Below, piece by piece: positions 31,957-44,600 of a DNA stretch of 64,000 nucleotides. The DNA comes from Diplonema papillatum (taxonomy: Eukaryota; Euglenozoa; Diplonemea; Diplonemida; Diplonemidae), in contig JAPJBO010001149.1 of assembly GCA_030068145.1 (NCBI GenBank), positions 1 to 64,000 on the forward strand, written 5' to 3'. The notes under the pieces were generated by a model. That model had not been told where the DNA came from and made no database searches. It worked only from the letters and a program-made list of their open reading frames with translations. The translations under genes were made by a program, and so were the position numbers. Every line of letters begins with the position of its first letter. The stretch's first letter is position 1.

Positions 31957-32262
31957 CTGGGGGCCCCGCACCTGATAAAGAAGAAAGAAGCAAAAGGCCG
32001 CTCCGGGTCCAGGAACGTGACGGTCAACCACAGCTTGCAAAGCTTGAGTCGGAGGCAGCACAGTGCCACAACCCCGTCCGCTCTGCCCTGCGGCTGACCG
32101 TCTCGACGAGCTTATGTTCAGCGCGAGCGCCAAGCCCCAAGGTGCGCCAAGCCTTGATGCTTTAGTTTGGGAAATCGGTCGCCACTTGACCCGTAGGCCC
32201 GTGGCTCTCTGCAGTACCGCCGAACACGTGAAGCTTGGCTCCCGTGTGGCAGGCTTTCCCTG
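31957..32262 (+). repeat. dispersed repeat family D, copy 2
   Basis: Longest copy, from about GGGTCCAGGAACGTGACGG to GTAGCAGGC-like GTGGCAGGCTTTCCCTGG. It is preceded at 31760-31860 by a block (AAGCACGGACATGTAAACTG, inverted at 3225-3300). Confidence 0.65.
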
Positions 32263-32597
32263 GAAAAGAAAACAACCCCAGCCATCGCAGCGCAGAACGG
32301 AAGCAGAGAAAAAAAAAAAAGACGCTGGCGACAACAAAAAAGAATTCGAGTGGTCACCAATCAACAATTCCTGCTTGCTGGCTTCTGTCCCGCCGCGTCA
32401 AATTTGCTTGTATAAGCGTAGCCTCGGCTGCAGCTTAGTCTGCGGTCGAGTGTTGAGAACGTTGCCCCCCCGCGGTCTTTATGTACGTACCCGCACCTCC
32501 CCCACTTCCACACGCGCACTGATTAAAACGAAAAAGCAGACGTGTAAACAGAAAAGCGAAAGCGACCCCGCAGTAGTACGAAAGAGCATTGTGAACA

Positions 32598-33001
<404 letters not shown>

Positions 33002-33599
33002 GCACACGACGGTAAGATACACGAAGCACGGTACATTTCGCGAGGCGGTTGCCCCCGGATACATGTTGCAACCACGAGCACATGGGACATGAAGCAGGGA
33101 ACCTTAACCAAACGAAGCTGCAGTTAGATCAGCGCGTGGCCACCACGAGCAGCCGACATTTTTGGCTGGCCCAAGTGAGTGAAAGAGTGAAAGAGTACGT
33201 ACAGCAGTGCGTTGCTCAGGGTAGTCGAAGGCCTGACAATCACACTAATGCAACAAATTTACTGCAGTAGTTAGTAGAGAACAGAACGAGTGTAAAAGAA
33301 CTGAGCACATGCCCATTCCAAACACGTTGCAAACCCCCCCCTTGTCCAGCCGCTCCAAAAGCTGGACAATGAATAGAACATTCAGTGCGTCAATCCAGGC
33401 TTGACACAATACGATATCTGGCCGCGGGGACGGGCACGTCGAACATTTCGGGAGCAACCTTTGCTCAAAAGGATAAACGAAGCCAGCAAGAAAAAGTGCC
33501 AGCACCGCTCGCGAAGATTCCTCCTGAGAGTGGTAGTTAACAAGAGCATGCCTGTGCCTGATCATTTTTTAGCGTCAGTGGTCAGCTGGAGGTGAATGA

Positions 33600-34330
33600 G
33601 CTCAAGGCTAGCCACCCCTAACGTCGCTTACTGCAGCGTTTACCAATTGTGTAAACGTAAACGTTTACCGTACGACCCACCTTGTTGTGAAGATAACTTG
33701 TGACTTCACACGATCCGTTTGGAAAACACGGGACACATTGCGTGTGATTGCACGTTCTGTCGTTTCACATGTCACGTCACATGTTGTGTCACACGTTACC
33801 CCCACAACCTGTGGATCGTCGCAATCACCCGCCGCAGCGAGGGGGACCTGGAGGGGTTCTTTGAGAGTTCGGCGAAGCCCCCGTGAAACAGAGCACTGTG
33901 AACCTTAGGTGCAATGCTTGTGGACTCCCGACGACTGGTGATGGCACTTACCAAAGCCTTGACACAGGCGAAGCAGAGGCGTGCACCGACATGAAGTTGC
34001 GTGCTTTCACTCGTTCGACCCCGTGTTGGATGAGTACGCACAGCTGCCGCCAGCAACACACGGGTTTAGCGCCAAGGCGTAAGCGTTCAGGAAATGTATC
34101 GCTTCCCCCCCCCCCTCTAGCCGTCAGAAAAAAGCACTGGGCGGTCCCCCTCGATTTTTTCGTAGTAACAATGCATTGTAAACACGAAAAAGAACGCTGG
34201 CAGCGTGTTTGGGAGAAGATTAGCCTAACGAGCATATTCACTCACTATCATCCGCTAGCAGGCTAATCCTCCCCCGGCTCGTACAAACAAACACACGCCT
34301 CTTCTTTTTCTGCACATTCGTTTCGTCTTT
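33600..34330. other. no supported gene; short coding-like stretches
   Basis: Contains a TAAACGTAAACGTTTA palindrome (33648-33668), related to the CAAACGTTTG families, and a coding-like stretch near 33805-33882 (LWIVAITRRSEGDLEGFFES). No gene can be built. Confidence 0.35.
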
Positions 34331-34333
34331 TCC

Positions 34334-34634
34334 TTTACATAAGCGCCAGCTCGGAAGGAAAATGCTCGACAACGCTGCCAGAACACAAAGAACCGAAGGG
34401 ATCCCAAGGGCTGAAACTACCGAACCGCGTGCTGAACGGACGTGAGGTCATGCGGGTCTACCCCTACACGACAAGACACACAAACACAACAGGTCAAAGT
34501 CCTGTTCAGTGAAAAAAAAAAAACACACGGTGGTGTAAGCGAAGAACGAATCAGGTTGTGTTTGTATTGTATTTGGCCCTCTACCCTCTGTACTTCCCCC
34601 CTTCCTTTCAGAGTCAGAGCAGCTACGTCGAGAA
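34334..34634 (-). mobile_element. SINE-like repeat family A, copy 7
   Basis: Full-length copy from TTTACATAAGCGCCAGC to GAGCAGCTACGTCGAG. Directly after it is a 70 bp spacer and the ATTTACATCTAAATGACACC repeat, then copy 8. Confidence 0.65.
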
Positions 34635-34835
34635 TTCTTCTCCTACTTTCAGCTTTTCATTGTTTGCACTTTACAGGGTGTCCCGACCAGCCGCAGGTTA
34701 GCAAGACTTTTGACGCGGACGTCTTTAGATTTACATCTAAATGACACCTTGCTCATGAAAGCTCGAAAGAAATACGACAGCGATCAGGTACAAGGACAAA
34801 AACAACACCACGCACCTCTTGATTTCTTTCTTTTT

Positions 34836-35113
34836 TGCATAAGCGCTAGCTTGAAAGGAAATGCTCGACGATGCTGCCCGACAAAGAACAGACGGGACCC
34901 GAAGTGCTCTACCGATCCACGTGTTGAACGGACGTGAGGTCATGCGGGTCTACCCCTACACGACAAATCACAACACGGTCAAAAGTCCTGAGTGATAAAA
35001 CAACACACGGTGGTGCAAGCGAAGAAAAATCAGATTGTGTTTGTATTGTATTTGCCCCTTACCTCTATATTTCCCCCCTTCCATTCGGAGTCGAAGCAGC
35101 AACGTCGAGTATT
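34836..35113 (-). mobile_element. SINE-like repeat family A, copy 8
   Basis: Full-length, from TTTTTTGCATAAGCGCTAGC to GAAGCAGCAACGTCGAG. Copies 7 and 8 are a close pair in the same orientation. Confidence 0.65.
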
Positions 35114-35119
35114 TCGAAC

Positions 35120-36180
35120 ACGTACAGTTGTACTGAAGGGAACATTTCCGGAACAACAGGTTGCACATGGGAAGTTGAACCAAAAAGGTGCTGTTACAGG
35201 AACTCCACCTTGAAAGGCTTCTTCTGGGACTTCTCCCTTTTAGAGAAAGATTTGTGCTTTCTCATGAGTATTGGCAATATGGCCACTTGATGCTGATCGT
35301 CCGTACTTTGTTCATCAGTGCAAGCCCCAACTCCGGATATGTCGCATGCCATTTCTCTTTGAGCTATTTTTTACTTGCACTTTCTACTTTGGGTTTCCTT
35401 AAGGGTTCGGTTGTGCCAGGGGTTCTTACATTGAGGCTCCCGGTAGCTGCTGCAGGCTTTGCGATGGTGCGCGCTGCTGGTGTCGGATTGCTGCCACTAA
35501 CTCGCGAAGCAGAGACCTACAGCCCAACAATCTACTTTCTTTTTTCGCAGGAGCACAGTTGCACACTCGAAAGAAGATGCCTGTTTCGGAGAAGATCACC
35601 TTGACGCGCATGTTCGCTCACTTAGCAGGTTAGTCCTCTCCCCGGCACGTAGAAGCAAAGGTAATAGGCACCGGTCGCAGCCTTCAAGGGCTGCGTACTT
35701 CTCTGGGTGTCCTGAGGTACTGAAGCACCCTGCAGTGGTGTTAGGCGGTAACGTTCTGTGTGCTATAACAAAGTGGTCGGTAGAGAAAGACTTCGATACT
35801 CCGACTATGATTGCACCGAGGTTTCGATTCCCGCCGACAATGGCTTTGCCAGAAACAATAGTGACAGAAAAGACTCGCTGCTTAACCGAACGTTGTATCA
35901 AACATGCGAGGCAATGTTTTGCCTCAACATTACTAAAAGATTCCACCCCGGGTGAAACGTGGCTCCAGCCGCGTGCAAACCAGACTCACCCCGCTGCACT
36001 CGTGGGCACACGTTCACTTTGGCTGACTGAGGTCATAACTAATGTGACCGACACCGGGATCACATTTGCTAATATTGCGAACTTGCGCCCCCGCCCGCGT
36101 TTCGTGAGAAAAAAGCGAAGAATGAAAACACGCGTTTTCTCTTCTTTGTCGAGAGCTGCCACTCAACGTTTTGAATAACC
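35120..36180. other. no gene supported
   Basis: Open frames up to 147 codons exist on the + strand (for example 35735-36178), but none has recognisable motifs or coding-like composition. No clear repeats apart from short hairpins. Confidence 0.4.
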
Positions 36181-36237
36181 GTTGATCCGAGAGGCTGTTG
36201 GGAGAAACCTCTCGTCTTACCTCGTATTTGCTGTTGC

Positions 36238-36364
<127 letters not shown>

Positions 36365-36734
36365 TATGGTCAGCGTGGCAGCGATGACGACGAGGACATA
36401 CCTAGGTGGGTGGGAGAGGGGCCTGGGACTGCTCAGGCGTGACTACCCCTCTCTCTCCACAGTATTGTGAAACCAACCTGCTGTCTCACGACGGACTCTC
36501 TCACGCTCTCCTCTCAACGGGGATTCTCGCTCAGTAGCGTTCAGCCACAAACCATCCGGTGGTAGCAGCCAAGGCAGTGTCCGATCGAACAACCGTGTGC
36601 ACAGACCCACATCTACGTACAATTAGGCTGTGTCCACAGAGCACGTGCGGTTCGGGGTGTAGTCACCCACATAGCACATCTGGATGACGCATTCGAGGGA
36701 GATGCTAGACCAAGTTCTCGGAGAAACGAGTTGG

Positions 36735-37171
36735 CTATTCGAGGAATATGGAACTGGAATTCTGGAGAAAGTAGCTTTTTTGCCGCACAAGGAAGATTCC
36801 GGATGCCTGGATAAGTGGTACTGCCACTAGAGTGCGTCTTACGTGCATCTCTCTACGTAGCGCCTGCATGGGTCCTGCAAGGTACCAGTAGGGGTGCGCA
36901 CTACAGTAGATACGGGACACTATAGCTCGGAGAAACGTCTCGCTCTCTTTTCGACAAGCCTGCTGGTTTTCAGGGATGCAACGTTCATCCCTAGATGTTG
37001 GTAGCCGTTTCCCCAGGCGTCCTTTCCGGGATCGAACCCTATTTCCTCGATACCCAGTTGCAGAGCTCGGTAGTCCAGTACACCACCGTCAAAAGCGAAG
37101 CTTCGCCAGCTTCGGCTGACACCATTTGCGCACTTAACGATGGTTAAGAAGACGAATGAAGCCATGGACAC
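36735..37171 (-). mobile_element. possible LINE reverse-transcriptase thumb remnant
   Basis: Minus-strand frames read GVLDYRALQLGIEEIGFDPG and YQHLGMNVASLKTSRLVEKR, the kind of sequence that follows the YxDD box in LINE RTs (YLGv...l......R), then a second frame to 36735. There is a frame change near 36920 and no catalytic box, so this is a decayed piece at best. Confidence 0.35.
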
Positions 37172-37502
37172 AACAATAGCTCAAAGCATCTGCAGAATAA
37201 CACGAAAAGCCTCCAGGCAAAACCCCCGTTTTCACACTTCTTCCAGGCTGCTGGCTTCGGCTTGCAGTTTTGAGCTGTTCGGTCAACCGGAGGTTTCGCT
37301 GCTCCCGTTGCAAGTCCGCACATTGTTTCACACAGCCGGAGGACTGGGTTCTTCGGTGCACTTGGCCCCGCTCTTTTTACTTTGCGTTGTATTTGCCCCC
37401 ATCGCCGTTTCCGTGTCCTTTGCTTCTTCTCTCTCTATGTGTCTCTCTCTGTCCGTTTACTTTTCCCTTTGGACTTAGACGTGTGTATCACATCGGTTTC
37501 CT

Positions 37503-38521
37503 TTGTTCCAAGATCACGTATGTGATTCATTCACCCGAGAGGGGAAGAGACCTGTGTCCCCGACGCTTCTTTTCTGTAATACTGCGGCCGGGGGGAGCGG
37601 CGTTCCTGAAACGGCAAGCACCTCTCGAACATTGAGTGCTATGGTGTGTATCATCCCATCAAGATTTCCCCCCCCCCCCCTTCCCACGACGTGCGTGGAA
37701 CTTGCTCTGGACTTCGAGGCATACACACGGTCGAAACTCCCAGGGAAGATATTCGCCGAGAAAGGGCTGCATATAGGGTACCTAATAAGGGCCATCAACG
37801 ACCTCAGCTGCGCCGACTCAGGGGCTCCCACCTTCCCCGGGAGGTGGCGCCAGGGCGTCTGCTCCCTGCGTTGTCTAGGTGCGGCAGGTCGGAAGACAGA
37901 GTGGATGCTGTGCAAATTGGAGACGATCTGCTCCCGCGACCGTTGGAACAATGTCGTGCCCGAGTACCCGCAAGACGTGCCCTTCATTCAGTGCATATAG
38001 GGTACCTAATAAGGGCCATCAACGACCTCAGCTGCGCCGACTCAGGGGCCCCCTCCTTCCCCGGGAGGTGTCGCCAGGGCGTCTGCTCCCTGTTGTCTAG
38101 GTGCGCGGCTGGTCGGAAGACAGAGTGGATGCTGTGCAAATTGGAGACGATCTGCGCCCGCGACCGTTGGAACAATGTCGTGCCCGAGTACCCGCGAGAC
38201 GTGCCCTTCATTCAGTGGAAGCTGAAGTTTCCCATCAAGACGCTAGCCGCCGCCGTAGGCCGTGCAATTGCCAAGAAGAAGAGAGCCCGCGACGCGTCAA
38301 GACGGTGCTCCCCCGCGAAACGGCTAGCCGCCGCCGTAGGCCGTGCAATTGCCAAGAAGAAGAGAGCCCGCGACGCGTCAAGACGGTGCTCCCCCGCGAA
38401 ACGGGCTCGCCCGCCAGCCAGATCGGCCCCGGTTGTGTCAACACCGACGCCAGCGACCCTCGGTGACGGGGCCGCGGCCCGCACCGCGCCTCCGACGGAC
38501 AACGACCTGCGCCCGCCTTAG
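37503..38521 (+). CDS. uncharacterised ORF with two internal tandem duplications
   Basis: Two frames share one block: GYLIRAINDLSCADSGAP, PFPGR-like FPGRWRQGVC, then AGRKTEWMLCKLETICSRDR and WNNVVPEYPQDVPFIQ. A roughly 223 bp segment is present twice (about 37770-37992 and 37993-38219), placing the second copy in another frame. Its product continues KLKFPIKTLAAAVGRAIAKK and repeats an 81 bp basic block (AVGRAIAKKKRARDASRRCS) twice before ending DNDLRPP. Composition is clearly coding and the C-terminus is Lys/Arg-rich, perhaps nucleic-acid binding. No family is recognised; it could be a transposon protein or a host gene fragment. Confidence 0.45.
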
Positions 38522-38539
38522 AAGTACGTGGTTGTAGTG

Positions 38540-39285
38540 AGGCGACCGGAACCTCCTCGGAGAGATGGCTCCTGCACTCCAACTCGTCTCTCTCCCTCTG
38601 GGGTGTATGGGATGCCAAAAAGGGGGATTTGGGCCGAAAAAAGATCCTCGACGTACGATGCTGTGCGTGATGGGCATGCGACCTGCCCTCCAGAGCCCGT
38701 GTTCTGACGCCGGAATTTCACCTATGACAGGTCTGTCCTGCGTGCATCCCACGGCACCGTTGCGAAACGCAGCAAAAACGAAGGAAGAAGTCTCGAAATC
38801 GAACATCATCCGTAATATATGATCATGGCGCGTTTGAACCCCACAGCATCAAGCCAAGGGCGATCCAATAACTGCCACCGCGTCGAAATGACAGAAGCAC
38901 CGGGCGGCCCTCCCCGGCACTCTCCTTCCGCTCCATCTGCCAGTGACCGGAATTTGCTGTGGGATCGTTGCTCACGTAGCACGCATAAAGGAAGGGAAAA
39001 CTCGTTCAGTAGTCATTCATGAATCAACCGAATACATGGTAACTTGCGATGGAAGAAAAGGTCTCGCCAAGGTTGGAGAAACAACCGGTGAAGTCACTTG
39101 GGGAAAGGGAGGGTGGGTAATTTTCCAACGGATAGCTAAACAACCCACTACCTGTGTTGTCCGTACGTGCACTTCCGCACCTTTTCTGTACACAAATTCC
39201 CTCAGTGGGGTGCTGCAAGAGTTCATGGTTGACTTTCGTCAGCAAAACCCTGAAACGAAACCACATGCAGGAAGAGGACAAACAT
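38540..39285. other. no gene seen
   Basis: Mixed sequence. A piece at 38590-38710 (ACGATGCTGTGCGTGATGGG) resembles 16310-16440 and, weakly, 63780-63890, so it belongs to another dispersed family. Confidence 0.4.
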
Positions 39286-39287
39286 AC

Positions 39288-39335
39288 ACACACACACACA
39301 CACACACGCACACACACACACACACACGCACACAT
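39288..39335. repeat. (CA)n microsatellite
   Basis: CACACA run of about 45 bp with CG interruptions. Confidence 0.9.
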
Positions 39336-40002
39336 ACGAGAAAACACAAAAGAATACGGGGTAGTGTGAACTACCCGACTGACGGACTTCCCCGTAATAC
39401 CTTTCCCCTGCTGCGTTGCTGCATTCCTTCGCCCGAACGAGTGTGGGGGGGGGGGGGAGTGCGGCGGCGGGGGTAGCACACGGTGATTCAACCAGTGGAC
39501 AGCCCTTGTTTTACCGGTGTTGCGCTGCTCTCTCCCCTCGCACCCAGTCGTGCTCGTTTGTGGAGTGCGTTGCAGGCCACTCTCAATAGCTCTCCGCCAT
39601 TACAGCTTTTCTGCGCTGCACGCACCGGCCCCAGCTGTGCCCGTTAGAACCGACAAACCCATCAGTCAGCAAACGCTTCTTTTTTCTCCCCCCCCCCCAA
39701 CACCCCAACACACAATCACGACTTCCTCTAGCCACCCCGTCTCCAACTAACAACCCCGCACTCCCCCTCAGTCCTAGTCGATCAGAGCAGTCCACCCCTT
39801 TCCTCCCTGACCCCTGTCGTCCGGAAACCACCTGTTTTTGCGTCTTTTTCACCGGCAAAGTGAGACAGCACGTTCGCTGGTGCGTTGCGTGCGGTGCCAC
39901 ACACACGGGGGGATAAGAGAAGGCGGGGTGAACGTAGGTGGACAGGCGAAACCCCACGACGAGATCGAAAACCGGGGAACGACACCCGGCCACCGGGTAC
40001 AT

Positions 40003-40073
40003 TTACCTCCTTTGATCTATCGCAAAAGCATTTCCTACAAAGCGGGTGCTTATACAAAAAAAAAAAAAAAAGT
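40003..40073 (+). mobile_element. SINE-like repeat family H, inverted copy with poly(A)
   Basis: TTTACCTCCTTTGATCTATC, GCATTTCCTACAAAGCGGG and GCTTATAC followed by 16 A's. This orientation makes the 3' poly(A) tail explicit and identifies families H and A as retroposed. Confidence 0.65.
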
Positions 40074-40308
40074 GCAGAGTGGGCAAACTGGCTGAGAAGC
40101 GAATTGAGCACCCGGTAAGAGGGCGAGCAAACTGATTTCGGCATCTTATTTCTGATTTTCTTTCTCTAGCAGCTAAAGCGCGTCACCAAAACTCCTTGCC
40201 AAACAAACAAAAGGTCGCAAGACACCGAACTGATCGTCCTTCGGGATCGACGGTAACACAAAAAAGGAGGCCCGGCGGACTTAGCGGGGGAGCGGGGGCG
40301 AGGCGCAC

Positions 40309-41510
40309 ATGCGGTCGTCATGGAGCATGAGCGAGCTTTTACCGACCGCTGCGAGTGCGTCTCCCGCGGCTTTGTACCCTGGTACCGGTGCGGCTCAGCC
40401 GGGGGTGGGAGGGCGTGCCCACGCTGGGGGTGAGGGTGGTGGGGGCAAGGGGGGAGTGTGCCTATCCCGTTCACGAGCGTCACGGCCGCGGCGCCCGTGC
40501 AGTCGAGCGGGTCGGTGGGGGACGACGGGAGCCTCGACTGGACGCTGCTGCAGGCGCCAGCCGCCAAGCCGTGGCATGGGTCTCACGACACGAGCGCGAA
40601 TGTGTGGTGCGGCACCACTCCCCCGCCCCTCCACCAGGGGGAAACGGGGCTGGACTGCTTGTCCCTCGTTTCCATCATCGGCGTGGTCGACGCGTCTGAG
40701 ATGCACTGGAAGGAACCAGACGCGCCGCCGCCTGCCGCGAAGCCGGCGCCCGAAACCCCCGAAAAACCTGCCGCGAAGCGTGCCAAGCCGCCGCTGCCGA
40801 CACCCGCAGCCAAAACGCCGTTCCGCTCGGTCTCCGGGATCCGCATGGCGATCTTCGGGCCGTCGGAGCAGGAGGAAGGGGGGGGCGGCGGCGTGGGCGG
40901 GTGTCCTGCCGCGGCGGCGCCGGCGCCGCCGGAGGCGAGCGTGCGGAAGATCACCACGGGGAGGCTGCTGCTGACGTCGTACAGGGTTATGCTCCAAGAG
41001 CCCGGTGCGGAATCCCCCGTCTTCCAGTGTCCTGTCGGCTGCATCTCGCAGGCGACCGTCAAGCTCGGCAAGGGCAACCAACTCAAGGCGCACCGCCGCG
41101 CCATCGCAGACCTCCTCCGGCCAGCCCCCCGCCCGGCGCCCGACAACCCGCGCCCCTCCCCCTGCGCCACGTCCCACCCCGACGCTCCTCCGTCGGAGCG
41201 TTGTTCCCCGGCGGCGCAGCCGTCATCGTACTCCGGGCACTGGGCCGCGGTGACGAGCGTGTTTTCGACAGCCGCGAAGCAGCCGACGGCCCCTTCGGCG
41301 CCGCCAGCGCGTGGCGATGTCCCGGGGGGTGGTCGCGGCGGCGGTGTGGCCGCGGTGGAGAGCGACGAGGAGGCGAAGGAGGCGTGTCCGTCGGCAGTTG
41401 TCGTCGGCGCGGCGCGCGAGTTCTTCGTGCTCGAGCTGCAGATGCGGACGGGCGGCGTCGCGTGGTTCGGCGTCTGGGCGGCGGACCTGAACGCGCTCGG
41501 CCGGACTTCT
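40309..41510 (+). CDS. myotubularin-family phosphatase, N-terminal (GRAM) part
   Basis: ATGs at 40309 and 40327 open SELLPTAASASPAALYPGTG, but the main frame begins only near 40458-40490 (TSVTAAAPVQSSGSVGDD), so a short intron or a different start is needed. The block then encodes a Pro/Ala-rich linker and a PH-GRAM domain: VRKITTGRLLLTSYRVMLQE, FQCPVGCISQATVKLGKG and REFFVLELQMRTGGVAWFGV. GRAM domains of myotubularins help bind phosphoinositides. The 3' end is uncertain: the downstream phosphatase frame differs, so an intron lies between about 41500 and 41740. Exact splice sites cannot be fixed; the strings ACC/GTGCATGGG and CCAG/GATTCG are possible. Confidence 0.7.
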
Positions 41511-41739
41511 GCCACTTCTGCGGGCTCCTCTCACGCAAGACCCTCCCGCTCGCCCTCTGCTCCCGAGAAGCGGAACCCTTCCCCACCCCGGACTCCACCC
41601 AACCCCACTCGAAAACACCCCACCCACGCACTACCGACGACCCGCCCGCCGTCGTGCACACCGTGCATGGGAAACCGGTACGGTCGAACAGCACAGCGGG
41701 ATGCTCTCCAGGATTCGACACGGGGAGGCCCGTAGCGAG

Positions 41740-43993
41740 GCGGCCGCTGCATCCCACAGTGCGGCTGTTGAAGGAGTACGCGCGTATGGGTGTGGAAATC
41801 CCGGAGAAGTGGAGGGAAATCGCGGGGCTTGGCGCCGGCGAGGGGGTCGGGGATCCTGGGGTGGCGGAACACAGCAGGTGGAGGCTGAGCGATGTGAACG
41901 TCGGATTTGGTGTGTGCGGGACGTATCCGGAGCTGCTGGCGGTGCCGCACGAGGCGTCGGACGAGCTGCTGCGGCAGGCGGCTCCATTTCGCGCTAGGAG
42001 CAGGTTCCCGGTGCTGTCGTACCGCTGCAAGGAAACGGGCGCGACGATATCCCGGTGCTCGCAGCCCCTGGTCGGCGTCCTCAGCAAGCGCAACCGAGCC
42101 GACGAGAAGCTCGTCCACCTCATCTCCCACTCCGTCAAAAAAGCCGCCGCCGCCCCCCCAAACAACAACAGCAGCAGCAGCAGCGGGGGCGGCGGCAACC
42201 CCAACAACAACAGCAGCAGCAGCAACCACCACCACCACCACCACCGCGGGGCGCCGCCGGCGCCGGCCGACGCGAAGCCGGCGAAGCCCGCGCCGGCGCA
42301 GAAGCACGCGAAACCGGCGGCGGCGGCGAACGCCGCCGACCAGCCGCCTCGGTTCACGTTGTTCACGCGCGGGTCTGCGTCGGAAAAAAGTAAGGTCCAG
42401 CCGAAGCCGGTGGCCGAGCCGCCGCGAGCCGCGGATCCGGAAGGGCCCGGCGCCGCGGAACCCGGCGGCAGGCGGCCGGCGGCGCTGCTGCCGAGTTTGA
42501 GCGGCGGCGCCGCGTTCGGCGGGGGGCAGAAGGACGGGTACTTCGCCGACGTGCACGGGAACCAGAGCAGGGCGATCGCTCGCGACTCGCTGTTCTACAT
42601 CATGGACCTCCGGCCGAGGGGTAACGCGCTCGCGAACCAGATAGCGAAGGGCGGAGGCCACGAGACGAGCAACTACGCGAACTCGAAGGTGCTGTTCTGC
42701 GGGATCCAGAACATCCACGCGGTGCAGGACTCGATGCAGCGGGTGCAAAGAGGTGCGAAGTACCACAGCGGCCGGATATCCAGCCTGCTGCGGGACGATT
42801 CTGACAGCGACGACGGCGCTGATTCCGTGCACCGTCCGGGGCACTTGATCGAAAAAGTCAGCCGGGAGCTGCAGTGCAGCAAGGACACGGGTCCCGATGA
42901 AGTGCGCTGGGTGCAGCTGCTGCGGTCGATCATCGCCGCGTCGCTGGAGATCGCGAACTTGATCAGGGAGCACCAGAGCTCGGTGCTCGTGCACTGCAGC
43001 GACGGGTGGGACCGGACGCCGCAGGTGACGGCGCTCAGCCAGATCCTGCTGGACCCGCACTCGCGCACGATCGACGGGTTCTTCACGCTGATCGAGAAGG
43101 AGTGGGTCGCCGGGGGGCACCAGTTCTCGACACGGTGCAACGGCATCAAGGTGACCAGCCCCGCGTCACAAGGGCTCAACAACCACCAGCTGGACACCGG
43201 TTCGGAGAACGAGTTGTGCTGCGCGACCGTCCTGCACAACGGGAAGCTACGCCCAGCCATCGGCGGGGCACCGGGTCCGGGTATCAGCCCGACGTTCGTG
43301 CAGTGGCTGACGTGCGTAGCGCAGCTGGTGGACCAACACCCGCGCGCGTTCATGTTCAGCAAGCGCTTGCTGTGGGTCCTCGCGGAGAGCCACGCCTCCG
43401 GGCGGCACTTCTCGTTCCTCTGCAACTCGGACTTCGAGCGCCACCAGCTCGGCGTCTACGACGCACACCCGGCGGCGCCGGCCGGCTACAACCAGGACCA
43501 GGCTCCCCCCGGGCTCTTCTGCCCGTGGACAGACCTCTGGCACGAGCATGGCGACGCCCTCGTCAACTTCGAGTACGACTCGAAACGGTATCCGGGCATG
43601 CTCAAAGACGTCGACTTCAGCCTCAGGAAGCTCGACCCGTGGATCCTCCCCCACGCCGGGCCGCAGACGACGAACGACCGGAAGACCCGGCAGGACTTGG
43701 AGCGGCAGCGGGCCGGGCTTGAAGACGTGATCCGGCTGCAGGAGGAGGAGATGCAGAGGCTGCTGGACCAGGTGAAGGTGCTCGAGGAGCGGTACACGGA
43801 AGACGTGGGGCACCGACCGGTCGAAGTGCGAGAGGCGCACCCCGGCGGGCGGTCGGCGCGGCTGCAGCCGATCGTGGAGGACAGGGACGGCCGCGAGGTG
43901 GTCACCAAAATCGAGGACGAGGGCGACCCACTCGACGACGAGGACGGCAGCGGGTTGGTCATGGTGTCGCACATGGGGCAGACCGGCCACCAG
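41740..43993 (+). CDS. myotubularin-family phosphoinositide 3-phosphatase, catalytic exon
   Basis: Removes the 3-phosphate from PI3P and PI(3,5)P2 on endosomes. It starts TVRLLKEYARMGVEIPEKWR and continues FRARSRFPVLSYRCKETGAT, ISRCSQPLVGVLSKRNRADE, then after an insert YIMDLRPRGNALANQIAKGG and VLVHCSDGWDRTPQVTALSQ. The Cx5R loop CSDGWDR (Cys at 42994) is complete, so the enzyme should be active. Then come FTLIEKEWVAGGHQF, SHASGRHFSFLCNSDFERHQ and a coiled coil (RQRAGLEDVIRLQEEEMQRL). Odd features are a roughly 170-residue Asn/Ser/Gly/His/Pro-rich insert (about 42140-42580) and a second insert after STRCNGIKV. The exon probably ends HQ/GTGTGT at 43993; read-through would stop at 44014. Confidence 0.92.
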
Positions 43994-44014
43994 GTGTGTT
44001 CCCGTTTTCAGTAG

Positions 44015-44600
44015 AGGGGGGCCTGTGTTATTAAAGGGGGGAGGTCGAATACTAACACCTGTGTTATTATTCGATTTGTCGTAATACTAAAAAAAGTTCC
44101 GGGTAGTACACCGAACAGTAAAGGGGAGGGGACATGGGTGTTAGGACCACCCTTAGCGAGTCTAGAGGTAACCTTTTGCCCAGTCCGGCGTTTGCGCAAC
44201 CCGAACCTTTTTGCCCAGTCGGGCGTTTGTGCAAACCCGAGCCCGTTCAACCCTGATGATGCCAAGCTCGGCGTCTGGTGGCAAGTTCGGGGACCTGGTG
44301 CTACGTATGGCATATTATTTTGTAGCATCACGGCACTGCCCGATCAAACAACCGCAGATACCAGGGACTAGAAACGGAGTTCTTCTCGTCCTACCCGGAT
44401 GATAGCAAGTTCGGGGCGCGTACCCGGGGGAAGGGCCCCCGGAAAACCCTGATGCTAAGTTCGGGATAATGGCAAGTTGGGGGCCCTTATCCGGGGGGGA
44501 GGGCCGCCCCTGACGAACCTTTGGTGCTGAGTGCGGACCCGGAAAAAAGTCCACCGGCGGGAACCGAAGGACGTACAGCATCAAGCAACGTTCTTGACAC
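44015..44600. repeat. intron: CTGTGTTATTA repeat and CAAGTTCGGGG units
   Basis: GGCCTGTGTTATTAAAGGGG and ACACCTGTGTTATTATTCG are a short direct pair beside G runs. From 44140 come sparse units AAGTTCGGGG and GTTTGCGCAACCCG, related to the array at 17100-17690. Confidence 0.5.

Noticed and set aside
41083-43120. Minus-strand ORFs of 427 and 529 codons opposite the myotubularin gene
   Set aside because: Shadows of the GC-rich exon; Arg/Ala/Pro/Leu-rich with no motifs, while the + strand has a complete myotubularin catalytic domain.
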